In this document: positions 8,657 through 17,406 of the stretch, piece after piece
Layout of the letters: every line of letters starts with the position of its first letter
How positions within the stretch are numbered: the first letter of the stretch is position 1
Assembly: GCA_963674835.2 (NCBI GenBank)
Contig: CAXXKC010000001.1
Coordinates: 868,001 to 932,000 of the forward strand
DNA from: G963674835 sp963674835
Lineage (GTDB): Bacteria; Planctomycetota; Planctomycetia; Pirellulales; Thermoguttaceae
Direction: 5' to 3'
DNA: 64,000 nt
Program-made: the position numbers and the translations under genes
Notes under the pieces: generated by a model
Told to the model about the DNA's origin: nothing
The model's input: the letters and a program-made list of their open reading frames with translations, nothing else
The model's database searches: none

Positions 8657-10777
8657 CTACTCGTCCTCGTAATGCTCCACCTGCGGCCAGTAGTCCTTGA
8701 ACTCGAAGTCGGGACTATTGTCGAGGTCGTGGCAGGTGCCGCACTGCCGTTTCTCCGATTCTTCCTTGGTAATCACCATGGCTTTCTGGAGTTTCTCTTG
8801 CAGGGCCACGTCGCTCCCCGTCTCGGCGGCCACGTGCGCGCCGCCAGGCCCATGACACGACTCGCAACCGACGTTCACCAGATTCGGAGTCTTTGCTTCG
8901 CTGAGGAAACCGCTTTCGTAGGGGAAGTAACCGCTCGTGTTCCAGCCCACCACGTGGCAGGCAATGCACTCGGGATCGGAGTTGCGCGGCGGATTCAATT
9001 GGACGAGCGTTTGCCACGCTCTGGCGTGCCCGCTCTTCTTCCAGATGGCGTACGACTGCTCGTGGCACGTAGCGCACTTCTCGGAGCCGACGAAGTCGCC
9101 GAGCAATTCTCTCCGCGGATATGGCACGGCGCGAATGCCGAGGCCTTGCAGGCCTTCCTGGGCGAGCCGAAGCTGATAGATGGCCATCAGTTGGCGTACG
9201 TCCTCCGACGCTTTGAACCGCGAGTCCAACGCGACTCGCTGGTAGCGCACGGCGTCGGCCGGGTTCGGAGCGTTGTCGAAGAAGCCCAGGACGACGACGT
9301 TCATCCCCTTCTCGCCGACCTCGATCAAATAGGTCTTGCCGATTCTTGCCGGCTCGCGCGGAGGCTCCGGCGGGCCGCCTGCGGTAACGACCACGTTGAA
9401 CTCGGGGAATTGCTCGGCCAGTTGCTTCGATTCGTCCATGCTGGCATTGGCCAACAGGACCAACAGGTCGGCTTTGCCCTTCAGCTCCGGCATGATCTTC
9501 TTGAGGGCCTCGACGGGATCGCTGGTGGTGACTTCCGAGTTCTTCACGTCCTTCCGATACGTATTGCCCAACACGGCGGTGACGCCGATCTTCTTGCCGC
9601 CGGCTTCCAGGATGAGCCAGCGGCTGGGAATGCCCGACTCGAAACCGAACAGGCCGACATTCGCCGCAACGAAAGGACTCTGCTGGCTGTCGACGCTGGC
9701 GGCAAAAGCAACCAATTCGGCGGCTGGCAGCTGAAGATCGCTCTTGCTGAACGCGATGGCGCCGTAGCCCATCTTTCGCATGGCTTCGACGACCGTTTCG
9801 AACTTCAACTCGGCCTGGCGACCGAAGTCCTTGTCCTTGATCAGTCCCCCAACATCCAGGCCGACGACGGGCCATCCTTGTTGACGCAATTGCTGGTAGA
9901 ACGTTTCGCGACGGCTCAGCCCGCCCTTCATGCGGTCCAGTCCAGCGCAACCGCACGGCTCCAGGTAGCCGTCCTGGTGTCCGCTGATGACCAGCGCCAC
10001 CGTCGGCTTGGGCCAGCCGGCGCCGGGTTTGTTCGCCGGCGGCCAACCATCGGTGATTTTGCCATCTTTGTCCACAGGAAAGATCACGCCGTTCTCTTTC
10101 ACCGGATCGAACTTGATGCCACTGTGTTTCCCCTTGCCAAAAGGCTTCGCCGCCGGCTGTTTCACCGCGGGGCTCGTGCTCGTTTGGGTGCTGGTTGCCA
10201 TTGCCGCGGGGGGCGGCGTGTTCTCGTTGGCCGACGCCGCGCCGGGGGGCGGAATCGCGGCTGGCAGCTGCTTGTCTGCCTCACCCGCCGGCATCGAAGG
10301 GGGAGAAGACAACGGCAACTGTGCGGGCTTCGGCGTTTCCGCTTGCGGCAGCCGGCCAAGGTCCTGACCCTCATTCCGCATGCCGCCGTCGCGCAGCGGA
10401 TTGGAGGGGGACAGTCCCTCAGGTTGCGATTCGGCTGGCGCCGGTGGTCGTGAATCGGTGATCGCTGTGGCCGGCTCCGCGGCGAGCCGGCGTGGTTCCG
10501 GCGATTCCACGGTGGCACCGGCCGGCGTTGCGATGGGAGGCTCGGCTGGCGCTGTCGGCGGCGCCGTCTCCTTGACAGGCTGGCTCTCAGTCGTGTCGCC
10601 AGGTGCAGCAAGCGGCGTGGTGGAGGTCTGTGGTGCGGCCGATGCTTCCGGCGCGGCCGGTGGTGCCTGCCTGTCCGCCTCCTCCGGCGCCCGAGAGCAG
10701 CCGCTCAACGCAAACAGCAGAGCAACACAAGCCGACAGACCGATCCAACCAGCACGAGGCAATCCGTTCACAGACAT
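8657..10777 (-). CDS. Lipoprotein: degenerate metallophosphatase domain fused to tetraheme cytochrome c
   Basis: This is a 706-residue exported lipoprotein. The lipobox LSGC puts the lipidated cysteine at residue 27. A proline/alanine-rich linker follows to about residue 240. The central domain (about 250-530) resembles 5'-nucleotidase-type metallophosphoesterases (VALVISGHQDGYLEPCGC, VVGLDVGG, LVLLANASMDESKQL). The usual GNH[DE] and GGH[ST]H metal-ligand motifs are replaced (FSKSD, VTAGG), so it is probably not a working phosphatase. Four heme c motifs end the protein: CATCH (568), CIACH (604), CESCH (638) and CGTCH (679). The EPCGCAG...GGLSRR segment is shared with planctomycete cytochrome c554-like proteins. 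It probably moves electrons at the membrane surface; partners are unknown. Confidence 0.82.
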   Translation of the reverse strand: MSVNGLPRAGWIGLSACVALLFALSGCSRAPEEADRQAPPAAPEASAAPQTSTTPLAAPGDTTESQPVKETAPPTAPAEPPIATPAGATVESPEPRRLAAEPATAITDSRPPAPAESQPEGLSPSNPLRDGGMRNEGQDLGRLPQAETPKPAQLPLSSPPSMPAGEADKQLPAAIPPPGAASANENTPPPAAMATSTQTSTSPAVKQPAAKPFGKGKHSGIKFDPVKENGVIFPVDKDGKITDGWPPANKPGAGWPKPTVALVISGHQDGYLEPCGCAGLDRMKGGLSRRETFYQQLRQQGWPVVGLDVGGLIKDKDFGRQAELKFETVVEAMRKMGYGAIAFSKSDLQLPAAELVAFAASVDSQQSPFVAANVGLFGFESGIPSRWLILEAGGKKIGVTAVLGNTYRKDVKNSEVTTSDPVEALKKIMPELKGKADLLVLLANASMDESKQLAEQFPEFNVVVTAGGPPEPPREPARIGKTYLIEVGEKGMNVVVLGFFDNAPNPADAVRYQRVALDSRFKASEDVRQLMAIYQLRLAQEGLQGLGIRAVPYPRRELLGDFVGSEKCATCHEQSYAIWKKSGHARAWQTLVQLNPPRNSDPECIACHVVGWNTSGYFPYESGFLSEAKTPNLVNVGCESCHGPGGAHVAAETGSDVALQEKLQKAMVITKEESEKRQCGTCHDLDNSPDFEFKDYWPQVEHYEDE

Positions 10778-10831
10778 ATTGGCACTTAGAGCTTTCTTGG
10801 GGTGAGCGAAGCGACCGGACCGGGGCGCTGC

Positions 10832-10858
10832 CCGATATGGTTCCGATCGCCATATTGG
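10832..10858. repeat. Imperfect inverted repeat upstream of tetraheme gene
   Basis: CCGATATGG (10832-10840) and CCATATTGG (10850-10858) form an inverted repeat with one G-T mismatch around a 9-base loop. It sits 55 bp upstream of the tetraheme lipoprotein start. The word CATATTGGC occurs again across the start codon at 10775. This could be an operator; no regulator was assigned. Confidence 0.3.
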
Positions 10859-10946
10859 CGAGTTGTTTCAAGCGTCCTGCAAACTTCGACGGGGTCGGGC
10901 TTCCGGGTCTCTGTCGCCAAATCATCCTCGTGCGAATCGCCCGCCC

Positions 10947-12161
10947 CTATTCCACGACCGCAAATCGAACCAGGATTCGCAGTCGCGGCATCTCCTTCTG
11001 GCCGGTGCTGATGACGATTTGGCCGTAATTGGACTCCTCCGGCCCGAGGAAGTGCGAAATTGGGCTTCCTTCAGGGATGGTGATCGTCAACGGCGTCTGG
11101 GCAACTTGACCGCCTTCCCACTCGGTTGTCTTCCCGATGCTCACCTTGAGCGCGTTGGGGGTTACGCTGACCAGTTCGAATTTCAGGTCGGAACGTTGCG
11201 CCCCTCGGGCCAGGATTCGCAAGGTTCGTTCCGCACCAGTCTTGGTCGACACGGCTCCGAGGGAAAGCATGTGTGCCCCCTCGCTCCACCCGCGCCCAAT
11301 GATCGACAGGTCGCTGCTAATCAGTCCTCTGACGGGAATCTCTACCTTGGGGTCATCCTTCTCGGTGCCGGTCGTCAGCACGATTTTCTGAATAAACAGT
11401 CCGCAGGGCAACCCTGGCTTCACAGTAACATGGATCAACTGCCCATTATGCGCCTGTTTATCCTTCGCTACTTCCTCGGCAGAGAGGGGCTCGTGCGACA
11501 CGTCGAAAAACTCGGCCGTGTCAGCCTGTTCGAGCTTCACGCCGAGAATCTTGAAAGGAACGCTCCGGTAACCCAGCACTTTGACGTCGGCTTCGCCCGA
11601 CTTGCCGACGGGAATGCTGCTGAACACCAACTCGGGCGGTTTGGCCATGTAAGGATCGAGCACGCGGCCCACGATATTGAGGTTGATTTCCGGGTTTTCA
11701 AGATCGTTCGTCTTGAAGATGGCCGTCTGATGGAAATCGCCACGAAACCCCTTGGTCTTCCACTGGATAGTGACGGGAGTTGACCCACCGGGGGGGATAT
11801 CCACGTAGCGCTCGTCGCTCTTGTCGTCCTCAGTGTGAGCGCCAATCAGGCCGACGGTACATTTGCAGGTGGAAATGCCTTCTCGCACGCGGAGCACACC
11901 AGTGCCCTCGTTGCGGATTTCGAAAACGTGCTTATCTACGGCGTCGCTCTCCATCACTCCGAAGTCGAACCTGTCAGGACCAACCAGGACGGCCTTCGGC
12001 GTCGATTCCGGGGTAACGTCGGTCGTATCGCCCAACTTCGTACTGTAATAGGCGGGCGTATTCGTCCACGGTGAAACATACTCAAGCCGGACCACCGCCG
12101 CGGCAACGCCAATCCCCACTCCCACCGCTATCCCCAAGCCCGCTAGAATGGATGTCTTCAT
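10947..12161 (-). CDS. DUF1573 domain protein
   Basis: A 404-residue protein with an N-terminal membrane segment (MKTSILAGLGIAVGVGIGVA) that acts as a signal anchor or uncleaved signal. The part from about residue 55 has the DUF1573 pattern DRFDFGVMESDAVDKHVFEIRNEG followed by STCKCTVG and PGGSTPVTIQWKTKG. These are Ig-like beta-sandwich repeats common in planctomycete and Bacteroidetes exported proteins. Two further beta-rich repeats follow. It lies downstream of the O-antigen ligase gene (242-bp gap) and upstream of the tetraheme lipoprotein gene, all on the minus strand. The function is unknown; a structural or surface role is likely. Confidence 0.82.
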   Translation of the reverse strand: MKTSILAGLGIAVGVGIGVAAAVVRLEYVSPWTNTPAYYSTKLGDTTDVTPESTPKAVLVGPDRFDFGVMESDAVDKHVFEIRNEGTGVLRVREGISTCKCTVGLIGAHTEDDKSDERYVDIPPGGSTPVTIQWKTKGFRGDFHQTAIFKTNDLENPEINLNIVGRVLDPYMAKPPELVFSSIPVGKSGEADVKVLGYRSVPFKILGVKLEQADTAEFFDVSHEPLSAEEVAKDKQAHNGQLIHVTVKPGLPCGLFIQKIVLTTGTEKDDPKVEIPVRGLISSDLSIIGRGWSEGAHMLSLGAVSTKTGAERTLRILARGAQRSDLKFELVSVTPNALKVSIGKTTEWEGGQVAQTPLTITIPEGSPISHFLGPEESNYGQIVISTGQKEMPRLRILVRFAVVE

Positions 12162-12297
12162 GTAAGTGCTTTCCTGGCAGTATCTTTTCGTCTATCGGGA
12201 TGGACTTCGCCGCCTTTGGGTGCCCCCTGGGAATCACGCGTCCTTCGGCCAATGCGCGTCGCGCACTACGTGCTCTTGCGGGGTGGGCTCCCGCCGT

Positions 12298-12316
12298 ACA
12301 CACCACCGGGGTGTGT
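12298..12316. other. Perfect 7-bp hairpin between ligase and DUF1573 genes
   Basis: ACACACC (12298-12304) pairs with GGTGTGT (12310-12316) around a 5-base loop. It has no T-run on either side, so it is not a standard intrinsic terminator. It lies in the 242-bp gap after the O-antigen-ligase gene and may limit read-through or stabilise the mRNA end. Confidence 0.3.
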
Positions 12317-12403
12317 GGCCGGACGGGCCGAACACCGCCATACCTTGTTTTCGGACGTGTTGCCGCGCGGCGCGCTGCAAGAACAGGGGATCTCCTGAAC
12401 GCG

Positions 12404-14668
12404 TCACGACGGCCCAGACGTGCTACGCAGTGGTCCGCGGTTCAGTTCGTTTAGCACGTCGGGGGGGAGTTTTTTGTCTGCGTGGGGCGTCAAATCGTGC
12501 AACTCGACGGCACGCTGGGCCTCGCGCCGGGCCTCGGCGTGGTCGCCCGCGGCCTGAAGCGCCAGGGCCAGTTCGGCGCGACGTTCCGCGCTGGCGGGAT
12601 AGCGAGCCACGGCCTGCCGATACGCCTCCACTGCGCGTTTCAGAATATCCTTATCGCGTGTCTGGTGGAAGATCTCGAAGTAGCGTCTGCCCGCGTCGGC
12701 CCACATCACGCTGGCGTGCGGCGCCAAAGGAAGTACGGCTTGCTGACATTCGAGAAATTGCTTGAGCGACTGCGGCGTGGGCCGCTCGTGCCACAGGGCG
12801 AAGGTCGCGGCGGCCAGTTGGCTTCGTGGTTCGACGGCGTTGGGGTCGGCTGCTACGGCCGCCTCCAGGTACTCGATGCCCCAGTTCGGCGATTCGGTCG
12901 CCTGACGGATGGCCGTTTGGCGTTTTAGGACCGGTTTGTACGCGGTCACGTAGCAGAGCAGGCACGCGATGACCGCGGCACCGATGACGACATAACGAGT
13001 CCACGGGCCCATGCGACGACCCTCGGCAGGCCCGGCCAAGTTGAGCCCAAGGGCCATGAGTAGCCAGAGGGAGCCGGCCAGTCCGGCGAAACTCAGGGCT
13101 CCGGCTGCCAACAGATTGATCAGGAGCACGATCAGGCCTACGGCCGGTAGCAGGGCCGGCATCACCCCATCCCAAAGCCACGGCCACCAGCAGGCCGTAA
13201 CGAGAACCGCCAGCGGCAACCCGATCATCAACGATGCGATCCCGACCGGGGCACTGCTGATTATCCCGAGAGCAAACGCCAGTAAGAAGCCAGCGACCCC
13301 ACCGCCAAGCACGAAGGCCGACGCGTCGCTCGCTGCGACCTCTGGAAGACCGTCGATGGCCGGAGCAGCGTGCTTGTCGTCCGTGGCCGCAGGACCTGCG
13401 CCGTGAGTGTCGGGGGGCGGGCTCGACGGACGATGGCCGATCAGCATGGCCCATGCAAACAGCCCAAGAACGGCGATCAGCGCCACCAGCGCCGGCACAC
13501 CTGCCTCTGCCGCGGTTTCCAGCAGGAAATTGTGTGGATCGGCGATCTCTTCGCTCGACTCGGGAAGTTTGTAGGCAGTGTACGACTGCTGGAACTGCCC
13601 GGGCCCACAGCCGACCCAGGGGTGATCGGCGACCATGCTCAGGGTCGACCGCCAGTATTCGATCCGGTAGCCCAACGATTTTGTGGCCTCGGAAGCCACC
13701 TGCTTGTCCAGTCCGCCGACGACCGTCACCAGGACCACCAGCACCGCAATCCCTGCGACGATAGCGGCGATCGGCTTCCAGTTCAGTCGCCACGTCCGCT
13801 GCCGACACGCCCACCACGCCAGGGGGAACCCTGCGAGTACGGCGACGCAGGCGCTTCGGCTTTTCGTCAGAAGAAGACAAGTACCCAGCACGACCGCGAA
13901 GCCGACCGCCGTCAAGGTCAGCCAGCGACGGTGCCGACTTCGCCACCCGCAGATCGCAATACCCACAGTGATCGTCAGCCAAGGTGCCAGGAATCCGGCC
14001 AGCGAATTGGTCATCGCGAACGAGGCGTAAGGCTCCAGCGCAGCCAACCGCAGTTCAAAGGCAACGCGCTCAGGTGAGCCCTCGGGATACCAGATGCCGG
14101 CCGCCTGCAGCGCGGCGTCGGGGTCTTTTGCGTAGTTGGCCCGTGTGGTGGGCAATTCGTAGAAGTACTGCTCGATCCCGTAGGCGGCCAATCCGACGGC
14201 CAAGCCGATCATCACCACGATGGTCGCTCGGGCCTCGCGACGGCTGGCGACGAGCTGCCGGGCGAGGAAGAAGCTCACCCCGTAGGCGATCCACAACCAG
14301 GTTGCGTCGATCGCGGCGCGGGGGCTGCCGTGCGAGATGGTCCACAAGCCGGCGACGGTGTGCCAACCTACCAACACGAGCACCGCGACGTCGACCGCGC
14401 CGAACCGGAGCCGGAACTCCTTGACGCGGATCACGCCCAAAAGCCACACGACCGCCAGCGCCAGCCACAACATGATCGATGTCAGGTTGTCGCCCGCTTC
14501 GGGCGAGGCTTCGCTCGGAAACAGCGGCCTGGCGACCAGCAGGGCCACCAGGGCGGCCAGAAGCCAGGGACGCATCCTGTCGGCCAGCGGCAACGCCACG
14601 GTGGGCTGGGCGGTCGGGCGTTCTTGACGGCCACCGGGATACCTCCCGGCGCGTTTACCTCTACCCAT
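12404..14668 (-). CDS. O-antigen ligase/polymerase-like protein with C-terminal TPRs
   Basis: This is a 754-residue polytopic inner-membrane protein with about a dozen hydrophobic segments between residues 30 and 570. The large periplasmic loop near residues 330-370 contains YRIEYWRSTLSMVADHPWVG followed by CGPGQF and PHNFLLETAAEAG, the conserved pattern of Wzy_C/O-antigen ligase proteins. From about residue 590 the sequence becomes tetratricopeptide-like (EYLEAAVAADPNAVEPRSQL, ERRAELALALQAAGDHAEAR). Such proteins join or polymerise lipid-linked glycans. The start is set at the ATG 14668, with a G-rich SD-like run just upstream; a GTG at 14674 is possible. Its 5' end overlaps the stop of the MraY-like gene, so the two are co-expressed and probably act on the same lipid-linked polysaccharide. 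Confidence 0.85.
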   Translation of the reverse strand: MGRGKRAGRYPGGRQERPTAQPTVALPLADRMRPWLLAALVALLVARPLFPSEASPEAGDNLTSIMLWLALAVVWLLGVIRVKEFRLRFGAVDVAVLVLVGWHTVAGLWTISHGSPRAAIDATWLWIAYGVSFFLARQLVASRREARATIVVMIGLAVGLAAYGIEQYFYELPTTRANYAKDPDAALQAAGIWYPEGSPERVAFELRLAALEPYASFAMTNSLAGFLAPWLTITVGIAICGWRSRHRRWLTLTAVGFAVVLGTCLLLTKSRSACVAVLAGFPLAWWACRQRTWRLNWKPIAAIVAGIAVLVVLVTVVGGLDKQVASEATKSLGYRIEYWRSTLSMVADHPWVGCGPGQFQQSYTAYKLPESSEEIADPHNFLLETAAEAGVPALVALIAVLGLFAWAMLIGHRPSSPPPDTHGAGPAATDDKHAAPAIDGLPEVAASDASAFVLGGGVAGFLLAFALGIISSAPVGIASLMIGLPLAVLVTACWWPWLWDGVMPALLPAVGLIVLLINLLAAGALSFAGLAGSLWLLMALGLNLAGPAEGRRMGPWTRYVVIGAAVIACLLCYVTAYKPVLKRQTAIRQATESPNWGIEYLEAAVAADPNAVEPRSQLAAATFALWHERPTPQSLKQFLECQQAVLPLAPHASVMWADAGRRYFEIFHQTRDKDILKRAVEAYRQAVARYPASAERRAELALALQAAGDHAEARREAQRAVELHDLTPHADKKLPPDVLNELNRGPLRSTSGPS

Positions 14669-15809
14669 CCGCACCCCCGTTTTCGCTTTCGCCGTTGCGG
14701 CCGCGCCGTCCGGCCGTTTCGAGAATTCCGACCAACACCAGCATACAGCCGACCAACAGAAGGACGACCACGGCCCCCGTCCACCGGACCTCGTACAACA
14801 ACAAGGCGCCGAGGCCGCACGTTGCCGTGGCCAGGTAGATGGTCGCCACGGCCTGGGGTTTCGTCATTCCCAGTTCCACCAGACGGTGCGAAAAATGGCT
14901 CTTGTCGCCTTCGAACGGACTCCGGCCGGAACGGATACGAATGAACAGCACGGTCGCCATGTCGTACAAGGGCACGGCCAGGATGCACAGCGGAACCAGG
15001 ATGGCGTGGCGTGGGACGTTCTCCCCGGCAAACGTGGCCGACACCGTCGCCACCGCCAGCAAGTAGCCGATCAGATAGGCCCCGGCGTCGCCCATGAACA
15101 AACGGGCCGGCGGCCGGTTGTGCCAGAGAAAGCCGATCAGGGCCCCCACGAGCACCAGCAGGAATCCGCCCACGAACAACTGCGGTCCTCCGGTCTTTGC
15201 CGGCGACACGAGCATCACGGTCGCCAGGAGGGCCGCAGCGATGGCGGCCACCCCGGCCGACAGCCCGTCCATATTGTCCAACATATTGAAAGAGTTCACC
15301 AACGCGACGATCCACAACACGCTGAGAATGGCGGTGAGCCACGGAGCATCGAGAAACAGGCTGATCCGAAACCCCATCGCCACGGTCGCCACGGCCACCG
15401 CCGTTTCCACCGCAATACGAATCCGCCAATCCAGACCCCGCCGGTCGTCTAATAGCCCCAAGACCATGAGCACCGTGCCGCCGGCCAGCACGATCCACAG
15501 TTTGCCGGACTGCTGTACCAAGCCTGACAAATGCGGCAACACGAACTGCGGCACGTAGGCGGCCAACGCAGAGTTGCCCCCGCCCTCGGCCGACAACAGG
15601 CTCAAGACCAACTGCCCGGCCGCTAAGGGCACCACGACGCCCAACCAAATGGCCAGCCCACCGCAGGTCGGCATGGGTTGGCTATGGACCTTGCGATGCC
15701 CGGGCTTGTCGACCAGGCCGAGGCGACCGCCATATTTCCGCACTGCCGCAGCGGCGAGCCACGTCACCAGCATGCTGGGCAACAGAGCGCCTGCAATGAG
15801 CCAAATCAC
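14661..15809 (-). CDS. MraY/WecA-like phospho-sugar transferase (glycosyltransferase family 4)
   Basis: The 382-residue multi-pass protein belongs to the polyprenyl-phosphate N-acetylhexosamine-1-phosphate transferases. These load the first sugar phosphate onto the lipid carrier. Signature pieces are GLVDKPGHRKVHS (31-43), LGLLDDRRGL (117-126), NMLDNMDGLSAG with the Mg-binding aspartates (175-186), FMGDAGAYLIG (238-248) and the His box HFSHRL (305-310). The GTG at 15809 is the preferred start: it overlaps the TGA of the DUF4416 gene (GTGA) and has GGGGAGGA upstream. Longer frames to 15920 would overlap that gene by 115 bp. WecA-like function is more likely than MraY because no murein genes are near and an O-antigen ligase follows. 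Confidence 0.88.
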   Translation of the reverse strand: MIWLIAGALLPSMLVTWLAAAAVRKYGGRLGLVDKPGHRKVHSQPMPTCGGLAIWLGVVVPLAAGQLVLSLLSAEGGGNSALAAYVPQFVLPHLSGLVQQSGKLWIVLAGGTVLMVLGLLDDRRGLDWRIRIAVETAVAVATVAMGFRISLFLDAPWLTAILSVLWIVALVNSFNMLDNMDGLSAGVAAIAAALLATVMLVSPAKTGGPQLFVGGFLLVLVGALIGFLWHNRPPARLFMGDAGAYLIGYLLAVATVSATFAGENVPRHAILVPLCILAVPLYDMATVLFIRIRSGRSPFEGDKSHFSHRLVELGMTKPQAVATIYLATATCGLGALLLYEVRWTGAVVVLLLVGCMLVLVGILETAGRRGRNGESENGGADG

Positions 15810-16354
15810 GCCTTCGAGTCCTCCCCACGATGCCGGTGCAGGTAGTCGCGACACGCCGTGAAGAACGCCTGATAGTCGGCGCGGCGGTAATCGGCGAATG
15901 TCCACTCGTGGTGTTGCCACCGGCGATGCTTATAGTACAGAGTCACCTCGGCATAGATTCCGCGATTCAAGTAGATTCGATGGGTAAAGTCCTTCGTCGA
16001 CGCCAGCACCAGCTTTCCCAAAGTCAGGTAACCCGGGTCGAGATTCAGTGGCCGCTGCTCTGGGTGATCGGCGATCCGGGCGTATTCTTCTTCCCAAGCA
16101 TTGGTCATGAGCTTCGTATCGACCAGCACCGCCGGGTCGTAGGGGCGCGCCGACAGAAAGAACGTTTTCTGAAGCGACGGCCCCATACTCGGTTCATAAT
16201 ACTGGGTTTCTGCAAAGGCGAATCGCGGGCTCTCCAACGCAAGCGGGCCCCAAGCGTCGTCCGCCCGCCGACCTGCCCAAGCCAGCGCTGCATCGTGACG
16301 ACTGAAGGCGGCGAGGATCAGCAGACAAGCAGAGGGGGGCGTGGGTTGACCCAT
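15806..16354 (-). CDS. DUF4416 protein
   Basis: A 182-residue soluble protein with the DUF4416 pattern: FAFAETQYYEPSMGPSLQKTFF, the DTKLMTNAWEEE segment, LNLDPGYLTLGKLVLASTKD and HRIYLNRGIYAEVTLYY, ending with WTFADYR. The family has no established biochemical role. It is the first gene of a polysaccharide-linked run, and its TGA overlaps the GTG of the MraY-like gene, so the two are translationally coupled. The coupling suggests a part in making or regulating the glycan; this is inference. The annotated start (ATG 16354) is short of the canonical N-terminus by few residues at most. Confidence 0.82.
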   Translation of the reverse strand: MGQPTPPSACLLILAAFSRHDAALAWAGRRADDAWGPLALESPRFAFAETQYYEPSMGPSLQKTFFLSARPYDPAVLVDTKLMTNAWEEEYARIADHPEQRPLNLDPGYLTLGKLVLASTKDFTHRIYLNRGIYAEVTLYYKHRRWQHHEWTFADYRRADYQAFFTACRDYLHRHRGEDSKA

Positions 16355-16527
16355 GGGCGCAAGTGGACCCCGAGCAGACGGCAGAGAGTCACCGGGCGGC
16401 CGAAGCAGCCATCCCCCAATTCTAGCACGAATCGGCCGATCTCGGCACCGCCCCGCCCAAAGTCGATCGTCGCCCGGCAGGCCGTCCCGTTTCGGACCGC
16501 CCCGGGCACCCCATCGGAAAAAGCCCG

Positions 16528-16572
16528 AAAAAAAGACCGGGGCGGGCCCGCGCTGAACGGTACCCGCCCCGG
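16528..16572 (-). terminator. Strong intrinsic terminator of the small-protein gene
   Basis: A perfect 10-bp GC stem, CCGGGGCGGG/CCCGCCCCGG (16537-16546 and 16563-16572), encloses a 16-base loop. On the minus strand it is followed directly by TCTTTTTTT. It stands 47 bp after the stop of the small gene at 16620-16832. An outer AAGCCC/GGGCTT pair (16521-16526 and 16582-16587) extends the structure. This is the clearest rho-independent terminator in the window. Confidence 0.85.
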
Positions 16573-16619
16573 CGAAATCTTGGGCTTAGTGAGGTGGTTC
16601 CTTCGGAGAAAATAGAGCT

Positions 16620-16832
16620 CTACGGGCGCTGCCGGGCTGCCTGCCAGCGCCCGTTGCGGCCTCGGTGAGCGTTCGGGGCGGCAGTATGGGCCCAACGGCC
16701 GACCAATTCCTCCAACTGCTCACTCAACCACGCATCGAACTGGACGTACGCCTCATACGAGACCTTCAGCGGTACGTCTTCGTCATGCTGATGCCGACTT
16801 TGGCTGGTGAGTGAGAAGTTGTCGCTGGTCAT
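16620..16832 (-). CDS. Small conserved hypothetical protein
   Basis: A 70-residue protein starting MTSDNFSLTSQSRHQ and carrying the central segment VSYEAYVQFDAWLSEQLEELVGRW, which looks amphipathic and helical. The ATG at 16832 has GGAG seven bases upstream. A longer in-frame start at 16889 lacks such a site. The gene is monocistronic: an intrinsic terminator follows its stop and an AT-flanked hairpin lies upstream at 16968-16995. The central motif looks familiar from other planctomycete small proteins, but I cannot name a family or function. Confidence 0.65.
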   Translation of the reverse strand: MTSDNFSLTSQSRHQHDEDVPLKVSYEAYVQFDAWLSEQLEELVGRWAHTAAPNAHRGRNGRWQAARQRP

Positions 16833-17377
16833 GTCGCACTCCGTTGTGCAGGCATTGGCCGCCTGCAAGCTCAGTTTCTCCGATCGCATGTCCGGCGTTC
16901 GATCACATCGTCTGCACCGGACTTCAGTCTTCTACATGTTAGACGCCTCAGTCTTTGTTCTGGTTCATTTTTTCAGCTAGGTCAAGCTGAAAAAATACGC
17001 AGCGAACTTTGCCGGTCGAGCAGCGAGCCACGATGCTCGTTTCTCCCTGCTCGCGAGGCAGCAAGCACGCTCCCGACCAACTAGCCTGAAGCCGAGCGTG
17101 CGTTGTCAGGATATGTGGTTTAGCGAAGAAGGTTCTCGCTACGGGCTCGTTACCGCTCGGACCGGCTACCCTTTGTCCCCTGAGCGTTGGGAAACTCGAC
17201 GCCGGCGAAGGTCAGGCACGGCCCCCAAAGTCTGCGGCGGCGCGAACTAGACATTTTCTTGGCGGTTGCAGCGGACCTCCACCCGACGATCCTTCGATTA
17301 CCTATGTTTCCCACGCCGCAAAGCCAGACGGCCATAGCCGCTCTTTTGGGTGGAAGCATCACGAGATCTGCACGATC
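16833..17377. other. Gene-poor stretch upstream of the small-protein gene
   Basis: Apart from the hairpin at 16968-16995 this stretch shows no supported gene. Short open frames (for example 17150-17431 on the minus strand) have no start signal, no family pattern and arginine-rich composition typical of chance frames in GC-rich DNA. No tRNA-like or rRNA-like segment was found. Confidence 0.5.
16968..16995. terminator. Bidirectional terminator-like hairpin
   Basis: TTTTTTCAGCT (16968-16978) and AGCTGAAAAAA (16985-16995) form a perfect 11-bp stem around the 6-base loop AGGTCA. The A and T runs on the two arms give a U-run in either reading direction. The hairpin is in a region with no gene touching it, so it may insulate the small-protein gene from upstream transcription or end an unseen transcript. 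Confidence 0.5.
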
Positions 17378-17406
17378 TTGCCCGGTTTTTGGTCTCTGCC
17401 TATAAT
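17378..17406 (+). promoter_or_regulatory. Good sigma-70-like promoter without an obvious gene
   Basis: TTGCCC (17378-17383), a 17-bp spacer and a perfect TATAAT (17401-17406) form one of the best promoter matches in the window. The nearest certain gene downstream is flgM at 18049, over 600 bp away. The intervening DNA carries only weak short frames but ends in two hairpins near 17807-17845. A non-coding or very short coding transcript is possible. Confidence 0.45.
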
